NCBI GenBank assembly: GCA_025093555.1
Contig: JAIWNF010000056.1
Location: 62,001-126,000 of the forward strand
Direction of reading: 5' to 3'
Length of the DNA stretch: 64,000 nt
Source of the DNA: Circinella umbellata
Taxonomy: Eukaryota > Mucoromycota > Mucoromycetes > Mucorales > Lichtheimiaceae
A program made the translations under genes and the position numbers. This document shows, piece by piece, positions 39,162 to 53,293 of this stretch; the stretch's first letter is position 1, and every line of letters starts with the position of its first letter. The notes below the pieces were generated by a model. The model saw nothing but the letters and a program-made list of their open reading frames with translations. It was not told the DNA's origin and ran no database searches.

Positions 39162-41609
39162 ATGAAGAAGTCTATTAACAATCAAGGAATAATAAGGGGT
39201 TCAGATAGTACAACATTTTTGACTGAAAACAATGATCAGGTTCTCAACAGTGAATTACACAACGATTATTGTAACGATTCGGATGACAATGCCTCAACTA
39301 ATAGTACAGTAGTGGCAAATAATGATAATAGTGAAATGCGTAAAAAATATGTCAACAGAAGTGAAAATGAAGTAATTATTAGCATTAGCGACAGTAAACC
39401 TAATAGAAATAATGACGCTGGTGACGATCAGATTACTAGTACCCCAAGTGTCCCTTTAGAGTTGTCAAATAAAGATAAAGAACAAGAGCAACTAGTGCGA
39501 AAAATTGATTTACACGTCATCCCATTATTCTGTACATTTTATTTTGTTGATTTTTTAGATAGGTCGAATATTGGGAATGCTACGTAAGTTTTTTTTATTG
39601 CTTACTTGCTAATGCCCTTCTAAATTGGTTCACATATATACCTACTGAGTATCTTCTCAAATTTTTGTATATTTTATATAACGAATATAATAGTACAGCA
39701 GGTCTTCAAACTGATCTCGAGGTAAGTTTTTTTTTCTTCTTTTCATATTGTTTGCACCAGAGATAAAAGAGACATGCTAAAATCAACATTTTAGTAATAC
39801 TATATACTTAAAAAAGATGACGGGCCTTAAACTCAGTGTAACAGTCTCTGCATTTTTTATTACTACTATGTAAGTTTCTTTTTTGAAGGATGTTTCAATA
39901 TATTGATTAAACGGTGAAAAAGGAGAAACCAGCTCTGATCTTATAAGATTTATGCAACGTTAATAAATAATTATTGTCATCTTAAATAAAAACAGATCAT
40001 ATTTCAAATACCTTCCAATACGTATAATTTTAAAACGGATTGGTGCACGATGGTGGTTGTCATTTATTATGTTGGTATGGGGTATAATAGCATTTGTCAG
40101 AAATTTTACAGGTTTATTAATTATACGGCTACTTTTAGGGTAAGTGTCTATTAATAATAATAAAGCTAACAGATTATATGAGAAGGAATCAAAATATACC
40201 TTTAAATCCCCCCCCCTACGTACCATGATTTAGTATATCACCCTTCTCTTCATTATTATCTTAACTTTATTAATGGGACATACTTTTATTTCATAATATC
40301 TATAGCGCCGCAGAGAGCGGTTTCGTTCCGGGGATTGTATACCAAATGTCTCAAATATACAAGCCGCAAGAACTTGGTATTCGCATTGCAGTTTTTTTAT
40401 GCATGGGAGCACTATCAGTCATTGTTTCAGGTCCAATTGCTTATGGGGCTACAAGTTTTGAAGGCAAACAGGGGTTACATGAATGGCAATACATCATTCT
40501 GATTGACGGTACACCCACAGTTATCGTAGCGCTACTTTCATTCTGTTTATTATTCGATGATATCACTGAAGTTGGATGGCTCACAGAGAAACAAAAAGAG
40601 TCCCACGAGGCAAGGATAGCAGTACATATTAAAAACGCTGAACGAGAACCAATAACCATGAAGACCATGCGAACAGTACTTTATGATATAAAGACATGGA
40701 TTTTTGGTGTTATAGCTATGCTTTCATCAATCAATATGACAAGTATAGGTGTTTTTTCACTAGTCATTATAAAAGGTGGATTGAAAATTTGAAGCGGAAG
40801 AGTCTAGTTAATGTTTTTTAATTCTCCACTCTCATCATTTAATAATAACACACACGGATGTACCGTATATATATATATATATAATACAGGGTTTGAGTTC
40901 TCAACTCTTACTACACAGCTATTGACAACAACACCTTCTATTGTTGCTGGCGTAGTGATTGTCATATATGGAGTTTTGGTGGATAAAGGAAACAAACGTG
41001 CTATTATAGCTACATCAGGATCTATTGTAATTGCCGTAAGTTTCGTGATGCTATTAACAATTGACAACCCTTGGGGTAATAATATTAATGTTATCTCAAA
41101 TACAAATTGTGTTATGCCAAGCGCATTGTATGTAGCTTCTTTTTTTGTTAACAACTGAGGAATTGCATTATATATTATATAGGATGCTACACAGCTATTT
41201 TTATTGTTGCAGGAGGTATTGGAACACAAGCACCAATTAGTTTAAGCTGGCCGACTGTCAATTATCATGATCTGACAATAAGAGCTGTAGGTACCGCAAT
41301 AATCAGTATGATGGGAAATCTTGGAAATGTAATAGCTTCATTTCTTTATACTGTTCCAGGGGATACAAATCATGGTATGGTACTTAGATATAATGTAGAT
41401 TTTGCTTCGTTCTATATGATGTCTTATATTGATACTAGTAACATCCAACTGTAGTTTTTGGTAATGCATTTAACTTGATTGTTTCTGCCATAACTGCTAT
41501 GCTTGCAGTAATGATGGGCTTAATGCTACGTCGACTAAACAGTTGCATGGAACAGCAGCAAGAAATACCGTTAATGTACGACGAAAAAAACAACATAGCA
41601 ATATGGTAA
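39162..41609 (+). pseudogene. MFS anion:cation symporter (Dal5/allantoate permease-like), apparently decayed
   Basis: Plasma-membrane transporter family for carboxylates, vitamins or allantoate-type anions; substrate cannot be told. Clear exons: 39162-39583, 39694-39721, 39817-39869, 39996-40139, 40306-40775, 40890 onward. The family landmarks are VDFLDRSNIGNA, GLQTDL, LKRIGARWWLSFIMLVWG, GAAESGFVPGIVYQMSQIY and GNLGNVIASFLY. Lesions: at 39996-40035 a one-base loss and a one-base gain about 25 bp apart garble the expected IIFQIPSN motif. A TGA at 41156-41158 interrupts the frame before GCYTAIFIVAGG. The last exon joins only across a stop (TAA at 41439-41441). The 120-residue Asn/Ser-rich N-terminus is unusual. 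Sequencing errors could explain single-base indels, so a working gene is not excluded. Confidence 0.65.
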
Positions 41610-41985
41610 GTATGAACAATAAAAGTTTTATCATATAAGTATTATATCAGTTAACGTCTATAGTAATAAAAAATATTCAAACAAAAAAAACCAATAGAAG
41701 CAGTTAAAATACCGGTATTTTTACTAGTAGTAAATGTATCTTTCTAAAAGCCTGTTAATATAAAAAGTTTATTTGCAAAAAAAAGTATACAAAGAAAGAA
41801 AGAAGAAAAATAAGGAGTTGGAATTTTCTTTTAAAGAAATGTGAATAATGAAGTATGGAAGGAGTTTGTGTATGTGAGATCTGTGAGTAAGTGTGATAAT
41901 GGGTAGAGAGAGTATGTATGATGCAAGCATGTGGGATAGTATATGAGTATATATGTATATACTTGCACACTACAAATTATTTCAT

Positions 41986-42056
41986 TTAGATAAAATCGTC
42001 GTCAGAGATAAATTCATCAGAATCATAGTTAAGCTGTTCAAAGTTGACACGGTATC

Positions 42057-42089
<33 letters not shown>

Positions 42090-43755
42090 CCAAAATTAGT
42101 AAATTATTCCCCATATGGACTTATATAAATACATATATGTATAAAAAATACTAGCGTTTTTACCTAAGAATACCACCGATACCACCAAAGCCCTTAACGA
42201 ATTGAGCACCTTCTTGCGAACGGTTAGTAACAAATTCAAGATTAGCACCGAAATCTTTATAGCTTTCAGCAAACCATTCAAGAAGAGGTTTAACCTCAAC
42301 AACGTCCATTTCACTGTTTGGTGCAGCTTCTGGGCTAGTATCCTTAATAAACAATCGTTCCTTTTCTTCTTGTTTAGTAGGATGATAAACGATTTCCTGG
42401 CCAGCAGCATTACGAAGTACATATCGGTTCAATTCCAAATTTTCCCAAACGATCAAATTTTCTACAGCACCCAATTCCAAAGCCTTAAGTGTATCTTCAA
42501 CACCAAAACAGTACTTGCCGCTATCTTGAGAAATTTCATCGAAGTAAGATTGAATCATTTTCTTTTCTTGGACAAATTTGACGTTAGAAAGGGATTCAGC
42601 AGACAGTTCGATAGCTTGATTGAAACCGTTTTCACCACCATACGAAACATCAACAACTTTAACAATCTTGGCTTGAAGACGAGGATCAAACATATCGGAT
42701 TGTGACAGTTCGTTTTTAAAGTCGGCAGAACCGGCCAAGACAAGACCAGCTACATTGACCTTATCACCAGCAATGAAAAAAGACACTGCCAATTCAGCAA
42801 TCTTACGAACGTAATTGTGACGCTTTTCTTCACGCAAACGAGAGAAACGGAGAGCGGACTGACCACCACGACCGTGCTTCTTGGGTAAATCGACCTGGAG
42901 TTTGTGGATTACATCACGTGTGTTACCAGACAAGGTACCGAACAACGATCCATTACCATCCATAATAATAAAACCAAACTTGGCATCATCTTCAAGTAAT
43001 TCGGATAAAGCTTCAGTGTGGAACTTGTTATCACAAAGGTACAAACTGGTGTTGATTGGCTTGTGAGGTTCAAAATCAATATTGACCTTCTTTTCCTTGC
43101 CTTCATCAGTAACAATGGTACCACAGTATACAACCAAACCATTTGGTGGTACTATACATTATTATTTTTATATAATATAAAACTTATGTGTCAGTAGTCA
43201 TGGTTGGATATATTATGTTGAAGATGTATTGATGGAATCGTTGAAAGAGAAATACACGAATCTAACCTCTGTTGTACAATTTCAATCTTTGTTGGGTGGA
43301 TGTAATAGCGGATAAAACAGAAAGACGGTTGACACGGGACTTAATGTTGGATGCTGTACCATATTCGTCTGCTAACATTTTACCAACACGAGAAATTTGA
43401 TCCTTTGGGGCTATAATATTATCATAGTTATAATGCATATAAATTATCGTAAGTGACCCATATATTTATACACAAAATATCCAAACACCTCTTTTTTCTC
43501 GCTTCCTTCCTCATTTGATCTATTTTAGTTAATAATATATACATACGAATAATAAGGGAAATCATGGAAGTGCCATTGCTATTTAGATGTCAATTATTTT
43601 TTTTTGAGTTTAGTTTTAATCCTTTTAGCTTTCAAGAAAAGAGAGATTAATTATTAATTTATTTACCCTCTTGCTGCTTCCAAGCTCTTGATGAGCTTCT
43701 TCATCTTCCACATTTCGACATTGTGGTCAGTTTGGCCGTCAGTAGGAGCAGACAT
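41986..43755 (-). CDS. SUP45: Eukaryotic peptide chain release factor 1 (eRF1)
   Basis: Recognises all three stop codons and triggers peptide release with eRF3. Five minus-strand exons: 43667-43755, 43547-43578, 43267-43410, 42164-43151, 41986-42055, phases consistent, 440 residues. The second exon is only 32 nt ([10 protein letters not shown]). The stop-decoding motifs TASNIKS and YLCDNKF (YxCxxxF) are present, as is the peptidyl-transferase motif GGQ in [23 protein letters not shown]. The C-terminal eRF3-binding domain and an acidic tail ([12 protein letters not shown]) complete it. The TASNIKS and YxCxxxF motifs are canonical, so normal stop-codon use is expected, which agrees with the other genes here. 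The last intron contains an (AAT)n run. Confidence 0.96.
42058..42089 (+). repeat. (ATA/AAT)n trinucleotide run in the last eRF1 intron
   Basis: About ten uninterrupted AAT-type units lie at the acceptor side of the short last intron of the eRF1 gene. Confidence 0.8.
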
Positions 43756-44408
43756 GATGACGAATGTGTATATAGAAGTAGTAGGTGGATGGGGGAGGGT
43801 GTATAAAAAGAGAAAGTAGTAGCTCTTTTCCAGGATTCTCTCCTGCTTTACAAAATTTCTGTTAAAAGCCACACGCTGCTGCGTGCATCATTAAACCTAA
43901 ATCTTAATCAGGTAAAGTTTTAAAAACACTGAAAGAAACTCAGTTGACGCTAGGCGGTGAAAAAATTAAACAAAACCAATGTGTGTGATACTTGATATGC
44001 AAATATCGTATTTATCCATTAACAGATTATTTCCACGCAAGGAATCCTCATATCTTTTGATATTTAATTATCCGTTTCATTTTTTGAAATTTCATTTTGC
44101 TATAAATTATCATGGATCACTTAATCAAACAATTAGCCAATATGTAATATTTGCAAGATATATGAAACTGGTAATAATAAGTAACAATTAATATATCTAG
44201 TTGACTCAAATAAATAAAACAAATAAAAAAAATTATGTATTATAAAGTACATGAATAGGATAAAATGAACAACGTCATTGGTATGTACATCTATATATAT
44301 ATATATATTATTTATGTATACGAGACTTGAGAACAGTCATGATATCTTTCATTATAATGTGTAGTTAGAAGGGGAAAGAGTAACAGTGATTCAAATCTTA
44401 TATTGATT
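43756..44408. other. eRF1 promoter region and MDM10 3' flank
   Basis: About 650 bp, AT-rich, between the eRF1 start and the MDM10 stop codon (both minus strand). No additional gene seen. Confidence 0.55.
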
Positions 44409-45870
44409 CTATCCAAAATACTGCATTTCTATTCCGATAGTTCGAATAGGACTTGATCGGTTTGAAAGATCAGCTGTTAATCCGACACTAAATAATGTAT
44501 TTTTAAAACGACCTTCCCACATAAGTGACAATCCCTAGCAAAATAAATAAAAATAAAATCAATCAGACGGATTAAAAGTGTGCATCTGTTTTATTATTGC
44601 TACTGTCATACCTCTGTAAAACCTATCCGTGCTTTAATTAATCCTTGTAACTTCTCTGTGTCCTTACTATTACTACCATTCACTTGAATTATTGGTGAAT
44701 TGTCATCCTGTCTATTTTTTGTACGATATTCAAATCCAAAAGTAAGATCACTTTCATATGAATAGATACTAAAGTCATATCGTGAACACATTGCCAAGTC
44801 TTCTGAAATCTGCGCTACATAAGCTGTAGACATATGTCCCACCACAGGGTTTAGTGTATATGTAAAACAAATAGGCGGTGAACCAGAAGAAGGCAGTGTA
44901 CGATATCGTAATCCGGTAGATACTAATATGGTAAGCTTTCTGATTAATATATTTTCTATATGGTTATTATTGTACCACAATTACAGATACTTCTTTTTAC
45001 TTACATCCAGCACTTTTATCTAACATTCCATAATAAATTTCTGTACCGAGCGCCCATTGACCTGTTGGAATAGCACTTTCTGGTTGGTCAAAATTATATA
45101 AAGCTCGTAATCCTAGTAATCCATCATCTGTAGTATAGGAGCATTCTGAACACCATTTCCCTACGTCATATTGTAATTGCATAGCAATCTTTCATTTATT
45201 CATTTTTAATTATTGTTGACGACCATTTGTATCATCCACTACCACGTTTTTTTTTTCTGATTATTATAGACAATTTTTTCTTCCTCTTCCAATCCTTTTT
45301 TATAATTAATTACCTCAGGCAATCCAGATACACGAGGGTTATTTACTGCTGTTACTAAACATTGCATTTTATCTGAAATCCTTCGAGCGTACATAGCTTC
45401 TAATCGTGCACCTGGGAAAAACATACGACCATATAATAGATAGTGATTTACAGAGTCCACTATATATAATTTATATAATAAGAGAAAAAAATTAGGCGAA
45501 TTCTATATATATAGATATAGATATAGATATGCATAAACGTACGTTTCCGTGTTTCTGTATATTCTGGACTCACGATTCGAAACCGATCTACCATGTCTTG
45601 GAAATCAACTGTAGCACTACTACCAATATCAAGTGAACGCGACGTATATAAAAAACCAATACTCCCATTCAATGATGGTAATGCATTCATGGTATAAGAA
45701 GGTTTAAATTGTGGCGTTGGTAGCTTGGATAGGTATAATGAAAGACCTTGTGGAGTATAGAAATCAAGTAATGCTCGAGACCATGAACACAGATTGGAAT
45801 ATTGATTTTCTTCGTTCCAACCCGATTGACGATAATAACGCCGTAAGCAATATTCCATAAAATCGTACAT
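44409..45870 (-). CDS. MDM10: Mdm10 outer mitochondrial membrane beta-barrel protein
   Basis: Subunit of the ER-mitochondria encounter structure and a part-time partner of the SAM complex that assembles beta-barrels such as Tom40. Exons on the minus strand: 45543-45870, 45314-45459, 45005-45188, 44612-44922, 44409-44534; 364 residues in phase. It begins MYDFMEYCLRRYYRQSGWNEENQYSNL, then LLDFYTPQGLSLYLSKL and FKPSYTMNALPSLNGSIGFLYTS, the standard Mdm10 N-terminal blocks. GARLEAMYARRIS, LSTGLRYRTLP and LAMCSRYDFSIYSYESDLTFGFEY follow. It ends with an amphipathic last strand (IRTIGIEMQYFG) consistent with a beta-signal. The ATG at 45870 was chosen because the longer upstream frame has only a TTG start. 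The presence of Mdm10 itself supports a fungal source. Confidence 0.92.
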
Positions 45871-46308
45871 TTTGTTGTTTGAATATAAGTTTAATAGCAA
45901 TAATAGTAATAAAAAAGCTACTCTATTTTATTTTCGATAACTAACAACATTAATCTACTTTTGTTCTCAGCTTAATAAAGGATCAGCTATTCGGTTACTC
46001 AATGATAAATAATAGTAATAATAATAATAATGGAGACTTTATTTTATTTTAAGCTAGTCAAAGAAGAACCCAAAACGATGTGTATATATAAAGCAAAAGA
46101 CGAGGAACAAAAGAAATAAAATATGGATGAGGATAATATATTACAGGTAACAAAAAAAAGTAAATGGAAGGGTAATTTTACGTACTGAAGAAAAAAAGTA
46201 AAGGAAAGAGAGAAGAATCTAGCTCGATGAATATAATAATATAACAAAGATAAGGGGGGGGTGATAATAACAATAAAAATATATTAGTAATAGTAAATAA
46301 AAAGAGAA
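45871..46308. other. MDM10 promoter region and CLC 3' flank
   Basis: About 440 bp, AT-rich with (AAT)n-like runs near 46010-46030. No gene seen. Confidence 0.55.
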
Positions 46309-49300
46309 TTATTCCTCTTCTCCTTCTTCCAAAGTCTTCAGATAAGCCAATAAGGTTCGCTTATGAATAATACCAAGATATTGGCCATTTGTCTTTGTCA
46401 AACAAACATAACGTGCACCGAGTTTGACAAACATTTCCATGAGTAGTTCCATGGAAGCATTAAGATTGATAGTTAAAGGTGCCTTTATAGAAAACGTGGT
46501 ATGTTAGAAAATGAATATTGATTACACACAATGATACCAAATATTGTCAAAATAAAAAAAAAATTAGTCAATACCTGATCGACATAAATTGAAAAGTCAT
46601 TCAATGGAGGACGTGAATGGTTTTCCGTATCCACGGTATCAGTCGTAGTATTTGAAGGTATCAGACATAATATTGGATTTTCTTCTGTTTCTACCGACAA
46701 ACTATTATCTTGATCACTACGTCGGAAGTAGCAAGGCACATTATTACGTTCTTGTTCTGTCATCGGATACGGGTTATTGTCAAAGTATCGACAAAGTAAA
46801 TTCAATGCGTGTAATAGTTCAGAAGAAGCAATATATCCCTCCAAATATTTTCCTTCATTACTAAGTATTGGGAATCCTCCATCTTCACTATATCCCATTG
46901 CAGCAATATCTTCTAATTTTTCGCACAGTTTTCCAACAGTATTAAGTTTGTCTATATCAATAGTGGCGTGGTTGTGTTCCGTGAGATCTTGAATAGTAAG
47001 AGTATGGACATATTCTCGTCGTGCATCAAGATACGGATATGTTTGAAGATCAATAAGTAGATCATATATGCCTTCAATAAACATCGCATCAGATACCCAT
47101 TTGGCAACCATCACGGCAATCATAATGGGGACAGCATATGTTAATGAATAAGTTAATTCAAACATGATAACGACCAAAGATACTAATAAATTAAAAAAAT
47201 GTACGTAGGAAAACGATAATGATAATGAGTTGATAACTGTTTTCCAAGACATTTGTCTTTTTCCCATTTTCAAGCTTTTTTGTATGGTTTTGGGGATAAA
47301 TTCCCACAATTATCGTCATTTGTGTTACTCACCTGTTGTACGAGTGACACCAGTCAAACTTGCTGCTGCTCCGACCATGGCATAAACTCCTGGAATAACG
47401 CATTCACCTCTAGCAGCTATATCTTCAGCACAAGCTGTAAATGGCCAAGCTGTGGGATAAGTTACAGTAAGATATTGCATGATTAAGCCAATAACACGTC
47501 CAGTACATGCACCAATGATAAGGCCAGGAAGGAAAATACCACCAGGAACTCGGCATCCAAAAGTAACCATTGTTAAACACATTTTGATAACTAATGTCGT
47601 CAGAAGTAAATAAAGAAGTCTTGGAATTTCGGATACATCATCACTATATAATTGTATTACAAAAAAAATCAATATATGACCTAGAGGGAAGGGAAAAAAA
47701 CAAAATTATATATTATTGTTACTTACGCACAAAGACCACCATTATTATCTTTTTCAGAACATTCTGAAAATAAGTTTGCAACAAATTCATTCAAGCCCAT
47801 TCTGTACAACCCAATAAAAAGGAAAAAGATTTAGCGCAAAATTTGGGGAGAATAGAAAAGAGAGAGGAGTTTAAGAAAGAATGAAACAAATTACCGTGCG
47901 AATGGATTCCAGTAACTGACAACAGCTGTAACGACCATAATTGCAAGTACTTCTGTAACTGGATATTTTTTAATAAATGTATTTTTACGAATATGTTGAT
48001 ATTTGATATTGTAATAACTTGTAAATGCACCAAAACATCCCTAAAATAATACTAAAATCAATATTTATGCAAATCAAATTGATAGTCAAAAAATACGAAG
48101 CATAAAAAAAACCAACTTACTGCAAAGACTCCAGTAAGTAAAAATGGTAAGAGTTCAAATAAATGGTATTCCTTGTCATATCGAACTTGAAATAAAACTA
48201 TCTTGCCAGTGCCAAAAGGATCCATGATTTTGAGAACAACAGCTGCCATCATAGCACAACAATAACTACGGATCATAGTTTTGATGGGAAAATAATAACT
48301 GACTTCTTCCAAACTGAATAAAACACCACCAATTGGAGCCCCGAATGCAACAGCAACGCCAGCAGCAGCAGATGCTGAGAGAACCTCACGTCTTTTGCCT
48401 ATAAAATAAAATTTTATTAGCCAAAATGTATCACAATAACAACAAATAATAAATAAATAATATAAACTTTAAAACTTACTCTCGTTCTTATTATATTTAT
48501 CAAAAAGTCGACATAAAATATTAGCTACAGAACAAGCAAAATGAACAAATGGACCTTCTTTACCACAGTTCAAACCCGAAGACGTTGAAAAAATCTAAAA
48601 CAATGTGAATTTTTTTCAAAAATTAAAATTCTTTTTTTTTCCATCCGTACACCACCAAACAAATCCTTCTGGTTATTATTACTATTGCTATTTAGTATTT
48701 AGATATTTTACCATGCCAATACTTTTAACAAAAAGATTTTTGATACCAAGGAAACCTTTAATAACGAAGCCAGCAAGAATGACTTTGACTTCTGGAATAC
48801 CAGAACCAGCACTATAATAAGCAGTCTTGGTTTGTAATTTAGGTTGTTTATGATCTTCTAATTTACTTGAAGAAACAACGGGAGTTGACGGCTTTGAAAT
48901 AGTTTTACTAGGTGGTGCACGAGCAACCACTTTTTCTGCAGACCATACAACCATAAGAGATGCAATTAATGACATGAGTAACTACAAATAATAAATAAGG
49001 TTTTTTTTTTTTTAGTTCGAAAAGTTTTTCTGTTTCTCCTTGCGTGTTTGAAATCGTTATCGATTTATGATTTATGATTTATGATTTATGATTTTATTTT
49101 TATTTATTTATTTATTGAATTAACTTACGCCGAGAATAGTATACATTAGCATAGAAATATGGTATGAACCACTTTCAGTCTTGGTATCAAAGACTTCCGG
49201 CCATGTTCTCCATTCTGGGCAAGATTCATGTTCTAAAATAGTTAAGAGATATGCATGAGGTCATAGTTTGAGGAAACCGCGTGATTACATTGTTATTTTT

Positions 49301-50035
49301 TTTTGGATGATGATTGTGTAATAACTATAAGAAAAAAATACTAACCCTCTTTTCCCCAGCAACAGAAATTGCTATTGTACCTCCAATTTGTAGTACAATA
49401 ACCTGACTTTAGATCAGACATCCACTCTTGAACAACATCAATAAACCAAGCAATCAATGCAACAACGACACCCGTCATAATGACGAGAATCCATGCTTGA
49501 GAAGCATCTATAGCCTTTTCCCAACGACCACGCCAACCGGGAGCTTCTCTTAATTTACGTGTACGGACACCTTCTTTGATTATTTCATGAATCCAATCTG
49601 TATAGTAATAATTACCCACAAGTGAAAAAAAGGAAGTATAGAAAAAAAACTGAGGATTAAATCGCCGACTCAAAAAACAAAAGCATAATAGTAAAAAGAG
49701 TAGAATGTGATGTTCCTGGAGCGAATTTTTTTACCGATTGTAGAATATGATTCGTACCACACTCGAAGACCAGTATTTTCCTTAATCAATCCTTGACGGT
49801 CTTCATCATATGAACCCAGACGTTTATTGAAAAGTTTAAACCGCCCATGACGGTCATCTCGTATACTTGGTGTACTAGGATATCCAGGGCTAAGGAGTGT
49901 AGCAGGTGCTGAAATATTATTATTATTATTGATCCTACGAATATCACCAGTAGATGGTAATTCGGGGAAGTCACCAAGACTGTTATAATTTGATTGTCGT
50001 CTACGTTCTAACAACGAGGACCGCTCGGTCGTCAT
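46309..50035 (-). CDS. GEF1: CLC-type Cl-/H+ exchanger with CBS pair (Gef1/ClC-3-5-like)
   Basis: Endomembrane chloride/proton antiporter. Eleven minus-strand exons: 49735-50035, 49346-49597, 49129-49232, 48712-48981, 48480-48594, 48398 to 48121, 48040 to 47895, 47801 to 47727, 47643 to 47333, 47182 to 46575, 46482 to 46309; phases agree, 877 residues. A cytosolic N-terminus (about 150 residues) leads into the CLC fold. The selectivity motifs are [16 protein letters not shown] (gating Glu) and GGIFLPG. The proton Glu is present in [21 protein letters not shown], which marks an exchanger rather than a channel. [14 protein letters not shown] is nearly the ClC-3/4/5 sequence. Two CBS domains follow ([20 protein letters not shown]... 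and [23 protein letters not shown]). It ends EEGEEE. An intron has a GATTTAT heptamer repeat. Confidence 0.93.
49062..49096 (+). repeat. GATTTAT heptamer tandem repeat in a CLC intron
   Basis: Four exact and one lengthened copy of GATTTAT stand in the intron between exons 3 and 4 of the CLC gene. Confidence 0.7.
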
Positions 50036-53000
50036 TAGTAATATATATAGTTTTTAAATATAAAAAAAAAGGATAAGAAAAAAAAAAGAGTTATATAAAC
50101 AAAAAACAAATGCAAAATAAAATATAAAAAAGAAGTTGCTTCAGAACAAAAGAAATAATATAATCGCACGGAAATAAAACAAAAAAAAAAAGAAGAAAAA
50201 AAGGGAAGAAAGAAAATAAAAAAAAATAAGTTTCTTTAAATAAAAGAAAAATCTAACAACAATAAATTATTATCTCTCCGGATTAGTTAGTTATCATACA
50301 CACACACACACACATACTTTTTATACATCTACTGACATGCTGACACTATGATATCAATGATCACGGGAATAATTTATTCTATTCCGTTACCCCAAATGTA
50401 AATTCAATGATGAAATAGTAAAAACTTTAATCTGAATCTTTTTGAAACACAGCAACCCCCAAGTAACTTGTTTTATTTTATTTTATTTTTTACAGAAAAA
50501 AAGAGGTATCAGAACGAGAAGAGTTGCTAAGTAATATTATATACAAGATAATGTAAAAGAATAAGGGCTTATACTGATGAAATATAAAAGATGTCATTTA
50601 TTCCATTCATCAAAAAAAAAGCCAGATATCTGAAACTTTGTCTTTTTAACCAACCCAATCTAATTTTCTTTCTTTTTTGCTCTTTCCCTACACCCCTTAA
50701 TTATGACCCCATTTTTGGTGTATAATGTGGGTTCCATATTAAGCTAATATGTTCATATGTATTTACCTCACTGGGAGCAAAAAAAAAAAAAAAAAACTGC
50801 AGGACCAGGGGACCATGGCGCACTTTAATACATGTTACGGGCTGGATTCTTTAATGGCTAGATGCAAGAAACTTTTCTTTTCTTTTTATTCTTCGGATTT
50901 AAATAATGCTATATTCATAAACACACCCAAAAATGAAAACAGCAGTATTCAATTAGCACCCACTTGGTTATCATAATAAACATTTAGCTATTTGTTTCTT
51001 TATTTCCCATCAAAAATTTTATTATGTAAATATATGGTACATAAAGTCTTTTTTTTTTTTTTTTGGCCTGGAGGAGCTATTATAATCTCTTTAATTCTTT
51101 TAACAATTCTCTCAAAAATTATACTTTTATTATAATTATTCTTTTGCTCTATAATAATCGGATGCAAGTCGGGTATACCAATAGACAAATACTCCTTACT
51201 TCTTGGCATAATATGTATATATATATACATTATTTGTTATCCCTTTTTTTTATATGCTGGTCAGCGTTTACAAAGCAAAAAAAGAAATAAAAAAAAAGGC
51301 GTATTCAGGGTGTCTAAATTTTCTTCTTTTTCTTTTGTTTCTGCCTATTGCCAGTTTTTCACAAATTGTGACAATGCACGTACTGTCACAAAAGAAAGAA
51401 AAAATCATTTTAATTAGAACTGACAGACAGTCACTTAATAATAAATACATTTCTTTATTCGATAAGTATAAACATATACTGTATATATCGTTCTTTCTTT
51501 TCTGACTCTCCCCCCCCAAATATATATATGAAGTTCGAAGTAAAAAAGAAAAAGAAAACTTCTCCTCCTTCCAGTAGGCATAATAATAAAATGACTACCA
51601 TGCACAATATAGTATATTGTTATTATGCTAATGTATGCTCCTTATTATATTGAATAAAATGACTTTTTTTTTCTGATTCACGTGATAAGATATTAGCGCT
51701 TGCTCCCTATAGTAAGTCTAATAATGATAACTTACAAAGAATTAAATATCATTAGTTAAATACGCACAGACCCAGCTTGTAATTATATTTTTATATTGTA
51801 TCATTTGTTTTTCTTTCGATGATGATGATGATGATGATGATGATGTCTCTCAGCATATGAAACGTAAAAATTTCTGAAACTTGGTAGAAGATCTAACTTT
51901 ATATATATTAAAAGGATTGTGGCTGAAGAGTAAATAATAAAATATTGTAGGTAATGACTGTATATGTTTACTGTTACTACGTACGCATGATAATAATTTT
52001 TTTTTTATTACGTGATGATAACAATGATAAACATCTTTGAAAAACATGGCGGAAGTTGAATATCGTGATATTTTGTTTTATTTCAATAGTTACTTTAGAT
52101 GTAATTATAGATAAAAAGTATTAATTTTATTATCAAAACAATAGTAATATTTAATCATTAATAAAAATAATGTTAACCAACAACATATAATATAACACAT
52201 TGTAATTTTAGTTTTCGGATCTATTGGACATATTATCTAAAGGTGCAATTTATGATCCAAAAAAGATATTTACGTACATAATATCAATGATGACGAAAGT
52301 TTGTCACTCATGAAACGAGAAAGGAGATTATCATATACGTAGAAAGAAAAGAAAAAAAATTACTACAGTGTCCATCAATATTTTTTTTCTACCAAAATTC
52401 TTTACCTTATTCGTCGTCGATCAGATTATATTGTTAGATTATTTATATTACTACTGTCGAAAACAGCTAAATGAATTTAATAACGTCACCGTTTTCTATT
52501 AACACTTTTTATTTCATCCTGTAACTGTTGTTCTTTGTCCATGTTTTACGTAACAAAACGAAGGAAATAAAAGAAGTCAACGTGAACACGTTTTTCTCTT
52601 TACCACATGGTATTATCATTTGTTTCTGTTCCTTGGTTTCTTTTATTCTTTTACCCCACCACTACCATCAGCATACGCCTATGTACATTACATATTTAAC
52701 TTTAATGTTTAAGAATATTCGCACCGATTTGAGTCACGCGAGATATTTCGTGCTCATATATGGAATGGGATTTTTTTTTCTTTCAAAACAAGCGGTTGGA
52801 TAATTACGTACATCAACAAATAGTATCATGGGATAGTAACAAAAAGTAAGATAACTGTTATCGTTTGAAATATATATAAAAGAAAAATGTGAATGATTTG
52901 ATTTACTTCTTTTGTAGGTAGTCTTATTTCCTACTGTGACGGTATTTATTTTCAATTTAATTTACAAGTCAAAATTTTCTAATCTGACGGGATTCAATCA

Positions 53001-53293
53001 AAATGCTATAATATAAGAAAAAAATGGTATGAATTGATAACAAGTTTATAAATGGAGTGTTATCAATACATAACTATACTACTATTAATAGTAGTAGTCT
53101 ATTCACAATAATTTTCACTATGATATAAATATTAACTTACCATAAGCAAATTGAAAGAAACCCGCCAGATTATGTTTTGACATGTAAAAAAAAGAGAATA
53201 TTTTTTTAATGAGAAAGATTGCCTTCTTATACAATTATTTGATGATACACATATAAAAGCTACAAGGATATAATGCTTACCAAATAAGACAGG
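50036..53293. other. Gene-poor AT-rich region upstream of the CLC gene
   Basis: About 3.3 kb. The left part is A-rich and should contain the CLC promoter. A (GAT)n run sits near 51820-51845. No conserved frame, RNA gene or mobile element was recognised. Confidence 0.5.
51820..51845 (+). repeat. (GAT)n trinucleotide run
   Basis: Eight to nine GAT units in non-coding DNA. Confidence 0.8.
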
